DNA of 64,000 nt from JBCBAP01 sp038532435. GTDB taxonomy: Bacteria; Pseudomonadota; Alphaproteobacteria; Rhodobacterales; Rhodobacteraceae. The notes beneath the pieces were generated by a model that had not been told where the DNA came from, did not search any database, and saw only the letters and a list, made by a program, of their open reading frames with translations. The DNA is taken from positions 65,563 through 129,562 of the forward strand of contig JBCBAP010000003.1 of the NCBI GenBank assembly GCA_038532435.1, read 5' to 3'. Within the stretch, counting starts at the first letter, position 1; the number at the start of each line of letters is the position of its first letter. The translations under genes were made by a program, and so were the position numbers. Of the stretch, positions 35,145 to 44,715 are shown piece by piece.

Positions 35145-36884
35145 TTAGTTGGCTTCCGCCCAGCGTGCCACAAGCTCGTCGTAGTTCACGGTTTCGCCCT
35201 GCGGCTTTTCGTTGGCGAGCTTCGGCTTGGCGCCGCCATTGGCGAACCACCACTCCGCATCACGCTCCGGATTGAGCCGCGGACCGCAGCCGCCATAGAC
35301 GTTGGCGCCCTCATCGACCGCCTGCATCCGTGCCATGGTGGTGTCCATCTCCTGCGCGAGGCGGTCCATCGCCTCCTGCGGGGTGAACGCGCCGGAGTTC
35401 ACGTCCCCGATCTGCTGCCACCAGATCTGCGCCAGCTTCGGGTAGTCAGGCACGTTGATGCCCGTGGGCGACCATGCCACCCGGTCCGGGGAGCGGTAGA
35501 ACTCGACCAGACCACCGAGGCGCGGTGCACGCTCCGTGAAGCTTTCGTGGCGCACGGTGCTGTCCCGGATGAAGGTGAGACCCACATGGGACTTGCGCAC
35601 GTCCACGGTCTTGGACGTCACGAACTGTGCATAGAGCCAGGCTGCCTGCGCCCGGTCCGGGGGCGTGGACTTCAGGAAGGTCCAGGATCCCACGTCCTGA
35701 TACCCGACCTTCTGTCCCTTTTCCCAGTAAGGGCCATGCGGGCTCGGCGCCATCCGCCAGAGCGGCATGCCGTCCTCATCCACCGTGTTGTTGCCCTCGG
35801 ACTGGGGCTTCACCATGTCCGCGGTGAAGGCCGTGTACCAGAAAATCTGCTGGGCCACGTTGCCCTGGCTGAGCGCGGGCAGCGATTGGTAGAAGTCGTA
35901 AGATGCGGACCCCGGGGGCGCGTAGGCGCGCAGCCACTCGTCCCACTTGCGGATCGCGTAGACCGCCGCCGGGCCGTTGGCAGCCCCGCCGCGGGTCACG
36001 CTCGCACCCACAGGGTTGCAGGTGCCTGCCTCCATGCGGATGCCCCACTCGTCGATCGGGATCCCGTTCGGCTCACCCTTGGAGCCTGCACCAGCCATGG
36101 AGAGCCACGCGTCCGTCATCCGCCAGCCAAGGTCCGGGGCACGCTTGCCATAGTCCATGTGGCCGTAGATCCGGGTACCGTCGATGTTCTGCACATCGTT
36201 GGTAAAGAACTCGGCGATGTCCTCATAGGCGGACCAGTTCACCGGCACGCCCAGGTCGTAGCCGTACTTCTCCTTGAACTGCGCCTGCAGATCCTCCCGG
36301 TCGAACCAGTCCTTGCGGAACCAGTAGAGGTTCGCGAACTGCTGGTCGGGAAGCTGGTAGAGCTTGCCGTCCGGCCCGGTGGTGAACTGGCTGCCCATGA
36401 AGTCGTCGAGGTCGAGCGTCGGGCTCGTCGTCGCGGACCAGGGACCCGCCATCATGTCCGACAGGGGATAGGCGAGCTGAAGCCGTGCATGGGTGCCGAT
36501 CAGATCGCTGTCGTTGACGTAGGCGTCGTACAGGTTGCGGTTGGTCTGCATCTGCGTCTGGACCGCCTGCACCACCTCCCCTTCCCCGAGGATCTGGTGG
36601 TTGACCTTGATGCCCGTGATCTCCTCGAACGCTTTGGTCAGCACCTCGGATTCATAGGAATGGGTCGGAATGCCCTCGGACAGGACATTGACCTCCATCC
36701 CGGAGAATGGCTGAGCCGCGTCGATGAACCACTGCATCTCCGCCTTCTGCTCATCTACGGACAGGGCCGAGGGCTGAAATTCGTCGGAGATCCAACGCTC
36801 CGCCGCGGCCATGTCGGCCCAAGCGACGGGTGCATACGCGAGCAACGCCAAAGACGCCGCTGCGGACAGCAGATGTCGTTTCAT
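35145..36884 (-). CDS. glpV: ABC transporter solute-binding protein, glycerol/polyol type (GlpV)
   Basis: 579 residues, the unusually large size typical of GlpV. The signal peptide MKRHLLSAAASLALLAYAPV is probably cut at AWA-DM. The body contains ILGEGEVVQAVQTQMQ and WFRKDWFDRE and a cysteine-containing C-terminus. It is the periplasmic receptor of the importer and the first gene of the operon, with GGGAGGA five bases before the ATG. No glpK or glpD is in the window, so glycerol is the family-based guess and another polyol is possible. Confidence 0.88.
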   Translation of the reverse strand: MKRHLLSAAASLALLAYAPVAWADMAAAERWISDEFQPSALSVDEQKAEMQWFIDAAQPFSGMEVNVLSEGIPTHSYESEVLTKAFEEITGIKVNHQILGEGEVVQAVQTQMQTNRNLYDAYVNDSDLIGTHARLQLAYPLSDMMAGPWSATTSPTLDLDDFMGSQFTTGPDGKLYQLPDQQFANLYWFRKDWFDREDLQAQFKEKYGYDLGVPVNWSAYEDIAEFFTNDVQNIDGTRIYGHMDYGKRAPDLGWRMTDAWLSMAGAGSKGEPNGIPIDEWGIRMEAGTCNPVGASVTRGGAANGPAAVYAIRKWDEWLRAYAPPGSASYDFYQSLPALSQGNVAQQIFWYTAFTADMVKPQSEGNNTVDEDGMPLWRMAPSPHGPYWEKGQKVGYQDVGSWTFLKSTPPDRAQAAWLYAQFVTSKTVDVRKSHVGLTFIRDSTVRHESFTERAPRLGGLVEFYRSPDRVAWSPTGINVPDYPKLAQIWWQQIGDVNSGAFTPQEAMDRLAQEMDTTMARMQAVDEGANVYGGCGPRLNPERDAEWWFANGGAKPKLANEKPQGETVNYDELVARWAEAN

Positions 36885-37116
36885 GAAGTCCTCCCAGACA
36901 GGTATTACTTATTGGGACGTTCACTGTCCGCCGTTCGCGCGCAAGTAGTCAAGGCTTTGTTAACCACTGGCTGTAAGAGGCCCGTTTCACAGGCGGAAAC
37001 CCCCGGAACGGCCGCTCGAGCTGCACAAAACGAAGGCACCTTCAGCGCAGAGTTCCGGCGCAGCCCACCAGGTGATCAGCCCGCAAGAAAACAGCGCTGC
37101 CGCTTACGTAAGGGTC

Positions 37117-38178
37117 TCACGTGGGCGGGTGCCAACGCGCATAGAGCGGATGGGAGTGTGCGAGCGGCAGGGTCACAGGCGTGCCCGCGCGCGCCGACGC
37201 ATAGATCGCCGTTACGAACTCAAGGGACCGTCGTCCCTCGTCGAGCGTCACCTCACGCCCCGGTCGGCCATCGAGCGCGTCCGCGATCGCAGCAAACAAC
37301 CCCTCGAACCCGAGGCGGTCCGCACCAGCCTCGGACGCGATGCGATCGACCTCGGGCTGAACCTCCGGATCGCGGGCAGTGAATGTCCAGCCATCTTGTG
37401 CAAGCGCATAGGGCGCCGTTCCACTCTCGACCGTCAGACGGTCGAAGACGAGGCGCATGCGGCTGACATCCTCCGCTGCCCCAAGCGTGATCGAAGAGGT
37501 GACCAGAGCGCCGTTGGCCAGACGCAAGGCAAGGGCACCGCAATCCTCCGTCTCGATCTCGTTGACGCGCGTCGCAAGCTCCGCATGGACAGAAGCGATC
37601 GGGCCAAGGATATCGGTCAACAGATCATGGATGTGGATCGCGTGGCCCAGCACCGCACCGCCCTGCTCCCCCGCCCACGTCCCGCGCCATGGTATGGCAT
37701 AGTACTCGGCGCCCCGATTCCAGTGCGTCTCCAGCGTTCCCACAAGCGGCCGCCCTGCAAGACCCGCAGCGAGGAGCGCCCGCAGCCGCGCAGTTCCCGG
37801 GCCGAAGCGATACTGAAACACCGGAAAGACCCGCCGACCTGCCTCTCCCGCAACCTGGGTCAGCAGGTCCGCGTCGGCGAGACTGGTGACGAGCGGCTTT
37901 TCACAGACAACATGCTTGCCCGCCTTCAACGCGGCAGAGGCGGCCTCCAGATGGAGGTGTGGCGGGAGGCAGATGTCGACGATAGAGATCTCCGGATCGG
38001 CCAGAACCTCCGCCATATCCCCCGCATACGTGGTGCCTTCACCGAGCAGGGGTGCGGCCCGGGCCGCATCCAGATCGCAAAGCGTCTTGACCCGGAAACG
38101 CTCGGGCAATGTGCGGTAGGCGGCGAGATGCTCGGCCCCGATGCCCGCCCCGACGATGGCAACCACGTGCACCGTCAT
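37117..38178 (-). CDS. Gfo/Idh/MocA-family oxidoreductase (first of three)
   Basis: 353 residues from ATG 38178. It opens VVAIVGAGIGAEH, and CEKPL carries the active-site lysine. The C-terminal half shows GHAIHIHDLL with the catalytic histidines. Such proteins oxidise or epimerise sugars and sugar glycosides through NAD(P). It lies downstream of two more members of the family and upstream of glpV (232-base gap with no evident gene). The substrate is unknown; the hexuronate genes nearby suggest uronic acid or glycoside processing. Confidence 0.87.
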   Translation of the reverse strand: MTVHVVAIVGAGIGAEHLAAYRTLPERFRVKTLCDLDAARAAPLLGEGTTYAGDMAEVLADPEISIVDICLPPHLHLEAASAALKAGKHVVCEKPLVTSLADADLLTQVAGEAGRRVFPVFQYRFGPGTARLRALLAAGLAGRPLVGTLETHWNRGAEYYAIPWRGTWAGEQGGAVLGHAIHIHDLLTDILGPIASVHAELATRVNEIETEDCGALALRLANGALVTSSITLGAAEDVSRMRLVFDRLTVESGTAPYALAQDGWTFTARDPEVQPEVDRIASEAGADRLGFEGLFAAIADALDGRPGREVTLDEGRRSLEFVTAIYASARAGTPVTLPLAHSHPLYARWHPPT

Positions 38179-38286
38179 AGCAGAGTCGGGATGGCGCAAG
38201 TCGCGGTGCCGAGCGGTGATGCGCTCGTGCTCACGCGCCAGTTGCGTGCCAAGAGCGCCCGCCCGGGTGAAGTGGTTACAGGGTCA

Positions 38287-39321
38287 TCAGGCGTCATCTC
38301 GAACGCCTTCTGCCTGCATCTGCGCCCGGATCGCGATCTCCATGGTGCGAAAGGTGTGATCCTGGCTCACGGCCGTCTCCGTTCTGTCCCGCACGTCTGC
38401 GATCAGGCGCGGGAAGTAGGGAAGCGGTCCGTCGGCACAGTCGATCCGACGGTTCTCCGACCTGTTGACCAGGTAGAGCGTGTCCGTCCGGTGGGGCTGG
38501 CCGATGTCCGTGTATTTCCGCAACTCGATTGTTCCGTCCGTCCCCAGCAGGAACAGACGGCCATCGCCCCAGGTCGGCAGCCCGTTGGGTGTGAACCAGT
38601 CGACCCGCACATAGCCGTGCCCCCGATCGCCCTTCAGGGTCACTTCGCCAAAGTCCTGAAACTCCGGATACTCGGGCCGGGTCGTGTTCTCGACCAGCGC
38701 GTGGCCGATCTCAACCTCCGTCGAGCCCGTGAAATGCAGAAACTGGTCGATCTGGTGGGAGCCGATGTCCGTGAGGATGCCGCCATAGCGGGCCCGCGCG
38801 AAGTACCAGTCGGGACGGGTCTGAAGGTTCTGCTTGTGGGGGGCAAGGTTGACGGTCTGTATGACCCGCCCGATTGCCCCCTCCTCCACCAGCGTCTCAG
38901 CCCGCGCCACGGAGGGAACCTCGAACCGCTCGGAGAAGTTGACCGTCCAGATCCGTCCGGTCCGGGCCTGTACCTCGCGCAGGGCGGTAAGTTGCGCGAG
39001 TGTCGTGCAGCCCGGTTTGTCGACCATCACATCCTTGCCCGCCTCCATCGCGGCAATTGCAAGGGCGGCCCGGTCCGCCGGAATGGCGGAAATGAGGACC
39101 ATGTCGACTGTCGGGTCGTCGAGGATCACCCGAACGTCGGATACCTTTTCAAGGTCCCGAAACACCTCGACAAACTTGCGTTCCGTTACCGCTGGGTCGT
39201 CGGTCCACCAGCGCCCGCAGGTACAGCCAGCCGTGAGCATGTTGCGCAGCATGCCGAAGATATGACCGTGATCGATGCCGATCACGCCAAGATGCAGGCC
39301 CTCACCCATCTGCGGATCCAT
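38287..39321 (-). CDS. Gfo/Idh/MocA-family oxidoreductase (second of three)
   Basis: About 344 residues. The NAD domain begins LGVIGIDHGHIFGM, a less common GxxGxDHxH variant of the glycine loop. VDKPG replaces the usual EKP with the lysine kept, and DIGSHQIDQFLHF holds the catalytic His. The VDKP/GIDHGH pattern sets it apart from its neighbours, so it is not a simple duplicate. ATG 39321 overlaps the end of the next gene; ATG 39309 is possible. Confidence 0.86.
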   Translation of the reverse strand: MDPQMGEGLHLGVIGIDHGHIFGMLRNMLTAGCTCGRWWTDDPAVTERKFVEVFRDLEKVSDVRVILDDPTVDMVLISAIPADRAALAIAAMEAGKDVMVDKPGCTTLAQLTALREVQARTGRIWTVNFSERFEVPSVARAETLVEEGAIGRVIQTVNLAPHKQNLQTRPDWYFARARYGGILTDIGSHQIDQFLHFTGSTEVEIGHALVENTTRPEYPEFQDFGEVTLKGDRGHGYVRVDWFTPNGLPTWGDGRLFLLGTDGTIELRKYTDIGQPHRTDTLYLVNRSENRRIDCADGPLPYFPRLIADVRDRTETAVSQDHTFRTMEIAIRAQMQAEGVRDDA

Positions 39322-40354
39322 CTGCAAGCACCACCTTTGCGCCCGTCCGGCCCGAGCGCTCGAGCGCTTCGATCACCCCATGAACCGGCAGGGCGGAGCG
39401 GGCGGAGGCGAGTGGCGGGCGCCCGGTCTCCATGCTGTCCACAAAGTCCGCAATCACCGCCCGGTGCCAGTCGGAGGTGAACGCCATCGGGTCCGCCCCC
39501 GCACCCGTGGCCGCCTGGGAGCCAAAGCTCTCCTCCTGCCCGTTCGGCCGGACGACCTCGAGCAGATTGGAGTGTAGGCGCGCGCTGCCTCCTTCGTAGT
39601 GGAGCGTGATCTCCTCCGTTCGCCCCGGAAAACTGGCCGTGGTGGCGAAGAGCGTGCCGACGGCCCCGGACGTGAAGCGCAGCCCGGCACTCACGAAGTC
39701 CTCAGCCTCCATCCGGTGAAATCCTGTCGTGGCGGTCAGGGCCGTGACCTCAGCCACAGGGCCCGTGAACTGCAGCGCGAGGTCGAGCGTGTGGATCGCC
39801 TGACTGATGAGCACACCACCGCCGTCGCGGGCGTAAGTCCCCCGACCGGGCGCGTCGTAGTAGGCCTGATCCCGCCACCAGGGCACTGCGATCTCGACGG
39901 CGCGGAGCGGGCCGAGCCCGCCCTCCTCCACCAGATCGCGGAGCGTTTGGGCGGACGGGCGCGCGCGGTGCTGCAGAACGATGCCCAAGGGAACGCCGGC
40001 AGCCTCGCAGATCTCGCAAAGCTCCGTCGCTGCAGCAAGCGTCCGCTCGACCGGTTTCTCCATGAGGATCGGCTTTCCCGCCCGCGCGAGGGCCGACACA
40101 TGGTCGAGACGTGCATTGGGCGGGGTCGCGAGAATCGCGAAGTCGACATCAGGATCCGCGGTCAGGTGGTCGATGCTCCGGTACACCTTCGGTATGTGCC
40201 CCAAGAGCGGCGCATGCTGCTTGGCAAAGGCGGTTGCAGACGCTTCGCTGCGCGCCAGCACGCCGACCAGCCGCACCGTGCCAGACAGGTTCGCGAGTGC
40301 ATCCGCGTAAGTGCCACTCACCATCCCCGTGCCGATGAGCGCTACGCCGAGCAT
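39302..40354 (-). CDS. Gfo/Idh/MocA-family oxidoreductase (third of three)
   Basis: 350 residues with VALIGTGMVSGTYADAL, MEKPVERT and SQAIHTLDLALQF. It is the first gene of the three-gene Gfo/Idh run and overlaps the next by 20 bases. The start ATG 40354 lies 27 bases from an operator-like palindrome. Specificity is unknown. Confidence 0.88.
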   Translation of the reverse strand: MLGVALIGTGMVSGTYADALANLSGTVRLVGVLARSEASATAFAKQHAPLLGHIPKVYRSIDHLTADPDVDFAILATPPNARLDHVSALARAGKPILMEKPVERTLAAATELCEICEAAGVPLGIVLQHRARPSAQTLRDLVEEGGLGPLRAVEIAVPWWRDQAYYDAPGRGTYARDGGGVLISQAIHTLDLALQFTGPVAEVTALTATTGFHRMEAEDFVSAGLRFTSGAVGTLFATTASFPGRTEEITLHYEGGSARLHSNLLEVVRPNGQEESFGSQAATGAGADPMAFTSDWHRAVIADFVDSMETGRPPLASARSALPVHGVIEALERSGRTGAKVVLADGSADG

Positions 40355-40380
40355 ATTGTGCTCCGGTTACTGGCCAAGTC

Positions 40381-40394
40381 TCCGACTTGTCGGA
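40381..40394. promoter_or_regulatory. Operator-like palindrome TCCGACTTGTCGGA
   Basis: A 6-base inverted repeat with a 2-base centre, overlapping a second one (AAGTC-TCC-GACTT, 40376-40388), 27 bases upstream of the Gfo/Idh operon start and in an AT-richer spacer (40355-40499). This is probably the control site of the three-gene operon. Confidence 0.4.
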
Positions 40395-40499
40395 TCCAGT
40401 TTGGACAGGAGAGGTCATGGCCCAAGGTCACCAGGGGAATGCAAAACATCAGCATCTCCCTGCAAACCTTTATAAAATTTACATTTCTTGACCCAGCCA

Positions 40500-41912
40500 T
40501 CACACCGGCAACCCGTAGGCATCCACTGCCGCATCGTGGCACAGCCAGGCAGCGATTTGGTGGCCGTCCTGCACTCCGATCTGCCGACGCGCCACCATCT
40601 CCCCGACGAACGCGCTCACGCAGCGGCGCCACACATCGTGACGCGCCGGGATCGAGAGGAGCGCCCGTGTATCGTCATTGAACCCGGCAAGGTTCCAGAT
40701 CCCCGCATTCTCGACCACCGCGTCGAGATAGCGGGCGATGCCCCGGGGGCTGTCGTGGAACCACCATGGCGGGCCGAGCCGGAGCGCGGGCCAGTACCCG
40801 GCCATTGGGGCAAGAGCCCGGGGAAACGCCGCCTCATCCAGGCAGAAGAAGATGATGGTCGCATCGCCATGTCCATATCGGTTGAGCAGGGGCGCGAGCC
40901 CCGCCACCGGATCGACCGTCAGCGGGATGTCTGCGCCCTTGTCCGGACCACGGGCGGTGAACAAGGCCCTGTCCGTGTTCCGCGCCACCCCGGCGTGGAT
41001 CTGCATAGTCATGCCATCCTCGGCCGAGAGCCCCGCCATCTCCGTCAGCATTTGCGCGCGGAACAGCTCCGCATCGTCCGGATCCGGCGTACCGGACATG
41101 AGCCGGGTCAGAAGCGCCTGACGGGCTTCCGCCGACAGATCCTCGGTCCGTGCGGATGGCACCCCGTGATCCGTTGCAACGGCACCGAGCCTGCGGAATT
41201 CGGCCCGCCGCCGCCGATGCGCCTCGATCAGCCCTGACCAGTCCGCCACGTCCTGCCCGGTCAGCTCTGCGAGCCGGTCCATGTTCACCCGCCAGTCAGG
41301 CCGATCCGGATCGGTCACATCATCAGGGCGATAGGTCGTCCGGATCCGCCCGATCAACCCTTCTCCCGCGAGTTGCTGGTGATGGTTGAGCGGATCCAGC
41401 GCAAACTCCGTCGTCGCAATCGTGGAGACACCGGCGCGGTCGAGCACCGCGCGGGGCCTCAGATCAGCGTCTCCAAGACGTTCCGCAATCCGGTCATAGT
41501 GGTGATCCGCGGTTTCCGCGCTGAGGGGCGTGTCGATCCCGAAGCCCCAGTGCATCGCGTGGTCGAGCCAGAGCCGCGAGGGCGTCCCGAGAAACCGATC
41601 ATAGTGACGGGCGAAAAGCCTCCATGCGTCCCGCGGTGCAGCGACCTTCCCCCCATCTCGCCGCGGGACGCCGAGATCGTCGTAGGAAAGACCCAGGCTG
41701 CCAAGCATCCGCAACACATAGTGGTCGGGGGTGAGGAACAGCGCCGCCGGATCGGCGAATGGGGCATCGGTCGCGAACCATTCCGGATCCGTATGTCCGT
41801 GCGGGCTCACGATCGGCGCTGCCTCCACACCGGCCAAAAGCTCGCGGGCAACGCGCAGGGCCTCGCCCTCCGGCGGGAGCAGACGATCCGGGTGCAGAAA
41901 GCTGTGGGACAC
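40500..41912 (-). CDS. uxaC: Glucuronate/galacturonate isomerase
   Basis: 470 residues, full length. The metal motif SPHGHTDP (His38, His40) and conserved HAMHWGFGI and WWFHDSPRG regions are those of UxaC. It isomerises D-glucuronate to D-fructuronate (or galacturonate to tagaturonate), the entry step of hexuronate catabolism. It is divergent from uxuA with 122 bases between starts. Confidence 0.94.
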   Translation of the reverse strand: MSHSFLHPDRLLPPEGEALRVARELLAGVEAAPIVSPHGHTDPEWFATDAPFADPAALFLTPDHYVLRMLGSLGLSYDDLGVPRRDGGKVAAPRDAWRLFARHYDRFLGTPSRLWLDHAMHWGFGIDTPLSAETADHHYDRIAERLGDADLRPRAVLDRAGVSTIATTEFALDPLNHHQQLAGEGLIGRIRTTYRPDDVTDPDRPDWRVNMDRLAELTGQDVADWSGLIEAHRRRRAEFRRLGAVATDHGVPSARTEDLSAEARQALLTRLMSGTPDPDDAELFRAQMLTEMAGLSAEDGMTMQIHAGVARNTDRALFTARGPDKGADIPLTVDPVAGLAPLLNRYGHGDATIIFFCLDEAAFPRALAPMAGYWPALRLGPPWWFHDSPRGIARYLDAVVENAGIWNLAGFNDDTRALLSIPARHDVWRRCVSAFVGEMVARRQIGVQDGHQIAAWLCHDAAVDAYGLPV

Positions 41913-42034
41913 GGGCGGGCAAGCCTCGAACAGGTGCGGTGACCCGGATCATACAAAGCCCGAGTGGTTTCGCCACCCCATCTGGTCTATCACCGACAAA
42001 AGGGCCCGCAAGCGGCCTGCTTCGGGAGGTGACG

Positions 42035-43222
42035 ATGATCGAAACTTGGCGCTGGTTCGGACCGCCGGACACGATCTCGCTCGACGAGATCGTGCAGACC
42101 GGCGTTGCGGGCATTGTCACCGCGCTCCACCACATCCCGCCCGGTGAACTCTGGTCGCGGGCAGCGATTGCCAAGCGGAAGGCGGAGATCGAAGCAGCAG
42201 GGCTCACCTGGTCTGTGGTCGAGAGTCTGCCCGTCTCCGAGGACATCAAGCGGCAAAGCGGTCCTTGGCGTGCCCATCTGGAGACTTATTGCCAGAGCCT
42301 TCAACACCTTGCGGCGGAGGGGATCGAGACGATCTGCTACAACTTCATGCCGGTGCTGGACTGGACACGGACGGCCCTCGACTGGCCCCTGCCGGGCGGC
42401 GCACGGACCATGCGGTTCGACTGGACGGATTTCGTCGCGTTCGATCTGCATATCCTCAACCGCCCCGGTGCCGCCTACGATGGGGAACTACGGGAGGCCG
42501 CCGCGGCACGTTTCGCGACGCTCGACGACGCGGGGCGCGCGGCCTTGCAGAACGCGATCATCTGCGGCCTTCCCGGCGGCTCTGCCAGAACGACGCTGGA
42601 GGACCTGCGCACGCAGATCGCGCTGTATGCGGACGTGTCCGCGGACCGGTTGCGCTCCAATCATCACGCGTTCGTCGAGGCTGTTGCACCGGAGGCGGAG
42701 CGGCTGGGCCTTCGGCTATGCTGTCACCCGGACGATCCGCCCTTTCCCTTGCTGGGTCTTCCCCGGGTGATGTCGACGGAAGCGGACTACGCAGCACTCG
42801 TGGCGGCGGTGGATTTGCCGGCAAACGGGATCACGCTCTGTTCTGGATCACTGGGCGCGCGCAGCGACGCGGACCTTCCCGGGATGATGTCCCGCCTCGG
42901 CCGCCACGTGCACTTCCTGCACCTGCGGAACACGACGCGGGATACACCAGGGGTCGAGGGAAGTTTTCATGAATCCGGCCACTTGCAGGGCGACACTGAC
43001 ATGGTGCGCCTGATCGAGGCGATCCTGGCGGAAGAAGTCCGGCGGCGGATGGAGGGCCGGGCGGATCACGCGATCCCCTACCGCCCGGACCACGGGCTGC
43101 ACATGCTCGACGACGCTCGGCGGAACGGTCAGCCCGGCTATCCGCTCGTCGGTCGTCTTGCCGGATTGTCGGAGATCCGCGGGGTCGTGCGGACCCTCGG
43201 GCGGACGGGGGCAGCAGCGTGA
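42035..43222 (+). CDS. uxuA: Mannonate dehydratase
   Basis: 395 residues beginning MIETWRWFGPPDTISL. The barrel carries CCHPDDPP, GSLGAR, HFLHLRNT and YRPDHGLHML, the UxuA metal and substrate motifs. It dehydrates D-mannonate to 2-keto-3-deoxygluconate. ATG 42035 has GGGAGGTGA at good spacing; the upstream extension in frame is not coding. It forms an operon with uxuB. Confidence 0.95.
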   Translation: MIETWRWFGPPDTISLDEIVQTGVAGIVTALHHIPPGELWSRAAIAKRKAEIEAAGLTWSVVESLPVSEDIKRQSGPWRAHLETYCQSLQHLAAEGIETICYNFMPVLDWTRTALDWPLPGGARTMRFDWTDFVAFDLHILNRPGAAYDGELREAAAARFATLDDAGRAALQNAIICGLPGGSARTTLEDLRTQIALYADVSADRLRSNHHAFVEAVAPEAERLGLRLCCHPDDPPFPLLGLPRVMSTEADYAALVAAVDLPANGITLCSGSLGARSDADLPGMMSRLGRHVHFLHLRNTTRDTPGVEGSFHESGHLQGDTDMVRLIEAILAEEVRRRMEGRADHAIPYRPDHGLHMLDDARRNGQPGYPLVGRLAGLSEIRGVVRTLGRTGAAA

Positions 43223-43275
43223 TCGGTGTCCCTGACTCAACGCCCTCCGCCAGCAGACACTCGGCGCTTACGTAG

Positions 43276-44715
43276 ATGAACCGGCTCCAATCAGTCAGCG
43301 ACGGGCGCGCGGAGATCGCGCGCCCGGCCTATCACCCCGCCGCCCACGGAATTGGTATCGTGCATCTGGGTCCCGGCGCCTTTCACCGGGCGCATCAGGC
43401 CGTCTACACGGATGCAGCGCTGTCCGCGGAAGGTGGGAACTGGCGCATAGCGGGGGTCAGCCTGCGCAGCACCGGCGCGGAGGACGCGCTCGCCCCTCAG
43501 AACGGGTTCTACACCCTTCTGCAGGACGGACCGGAGCAGATCCCCCCGCGCCTCATCGGTGCGGTCGGCGAATGCCGGACACTGAGCCGAGATCGGGGGC
43601 GCGTGATGGAGCTGCTGACCAGCCCCGCCACCCGCATCATCACCCTGACGGTCACCGAGAAAGCCTACGGGTTCGACCGAGCAACCGGCGATCTCATCCC
43701 CGGGCACGACGCGGAGCAGGACCGTACCGGTCCAGGCGAACCCTCATCGGTCATCGGCATTCTCATGGAGGCTCTGCGGCACAGGCGGGCGGCGGGTACG
43801 GCGCCACCGACGCTCCTCAGTTGCGACAACCTGCCGGACAATGGAACGGTGCTGCGCGCCGCGCTTCTGGCCTATGCGGACCCGGCCCTGCGGGACTGGA
43901 TCGCGCGGACGGTCCCCTGCCCCTCCTGCATGGTCGACCGGATCACGCCTGCCCCAACCGACCGCACCCGGACCCGGGTTGCCAAGCTCTGCGGCTACGA
44001 AGATCGGGCCGCCATCGCGGCGGAACCTTTCAGCCAGTGGGTCATCGAGGACCGGTTTCCCACCGGGCGACCCGCGTGGGAGGCCGGGGGTGCGCAGTTC
44101 GTCACGGATGTCGCCCCGTTCGAGGCGATGAAGCTCGGGATGCTCAACGGCGCGCACTCCTGCCTCGCCTATGCGGGGCTTGCTGCCGGTCATCAGCTCG
44201 TGCGTGAGGCGGTGGCTGATCCGGGGCTCCGTGCGCTGGCCGCACGGCTGATGGACGATGCGGCCCGCACGGTCCCGGTCGTGGCCGGCATGGATCTGGC
44301 ACGCTACCGCGATGACCTGATCGCCCGCTTCGCCAATCCGGCGATGGATCATGCGCTCGCTCAGATCGCCATGGACGGGTCTCAGAAACTTCCCCAGCGC
44401 ATCCTCGACCCTGCCCGGGCGCTGATCGGCGATGGCCATGCGGCAGCCGCGCATGCAATGGCGTTCGCGGCGTGGATCCATCATCTGCGGCAGAACGCTG
44501 GTGGCAGTGTTTCGGACCCGATGGCGGAGGCGCTGATGCAGGTCTTCAGAACGGCTGGCACTGGTGCGGAAACGGTCAGGGCCGTTCTCGGACAGCTTGG
44601 ACTGAGTCGGTCCGATGCGCTGACGGTGTCCGGATGGGTCGATCGGGTGGCGATGAACCTCGACGGGTTCGCCTCGGGCGATCCGTCCGATGTGATTGGC
44701 CGCGCGGCTCCCTGA
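43276..44715 (+). CDS. uxuB: Fructuronate reductase / mannitol dehydrogenase family
   Basis: 479 residues of the polyol-specific long-chain dehydrogenase family. The nucleotide loop is VHLGPGAFHRAH and the active-site K-x4-N-x2-H motif is in KLGMLNGAHS. Next to uxuA and uxaC it should reduce fructuronate to mannonate. Its stop codon abuts the convergent hydrolase stop (TGATCA). Confidence 0.92.
   Translation: MNRLQSVSDGRAEIARPAYHPAAHGIGIVHLGPGAFHRAHQAVYTDAALSAEGGNWRIAGVSLRSTGAEDALAPQNGFYTLLQDGPEQIPPRLIGAVGECRTLSRDRGRVMELLTSPATRIITLTVTEKAYGFDRATGDLIPGHDAEQDRTGPGEPSSVIGILMEALRHRRAAGTAPPTLLSCDNLPDNGTVLRAALLAYADPALRDWIARTVPCPSCMVDRITPAPTDRTRTRVAKLCGYEDRAAIAAEPFSQWVIEDRFPTGRPAWEAGGAQFVTDVAPFEAMKLGMLNGAHSCLAYAGLAAGHQLVREAVADPGLRALAARLMDDAARTVPVVAGMDLARYRDDLIARFANPAMDHALAQIAMDGSQKLPQRILDPARALIGDGHAAAAHAMAFAAWIHHLRQNAGGSVSDPMAEALMQVFRTAGTGAETVRAVLGQLGLSRSDALTVSGWVDRVAMNLDGFASGDPSDVIGRAAP

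Noticed and set aside
37103..37112. Perfect palindrome CTTACGTAAG, partly repeated before uxuB (43266)
   Set aside because: It overlaps the 3' side of the spacer near a gene end and has only one other partial copy; too short to claim a shared operator.
36885..37116. Search for a sigma-70-type promoter before glpV
   Set aside because: A TTGACT-like box can be read on the minus strand, but no convincing -10 element follows at the right distance, so no promoter is called.
35127..39480. Two overlapping plus-strand frames of more than 750 codons opposite glpV and the Gfo/Idh genes
   Set aside because: Same reason: mirror frames of real minus-strand genes with low-complexity composition.
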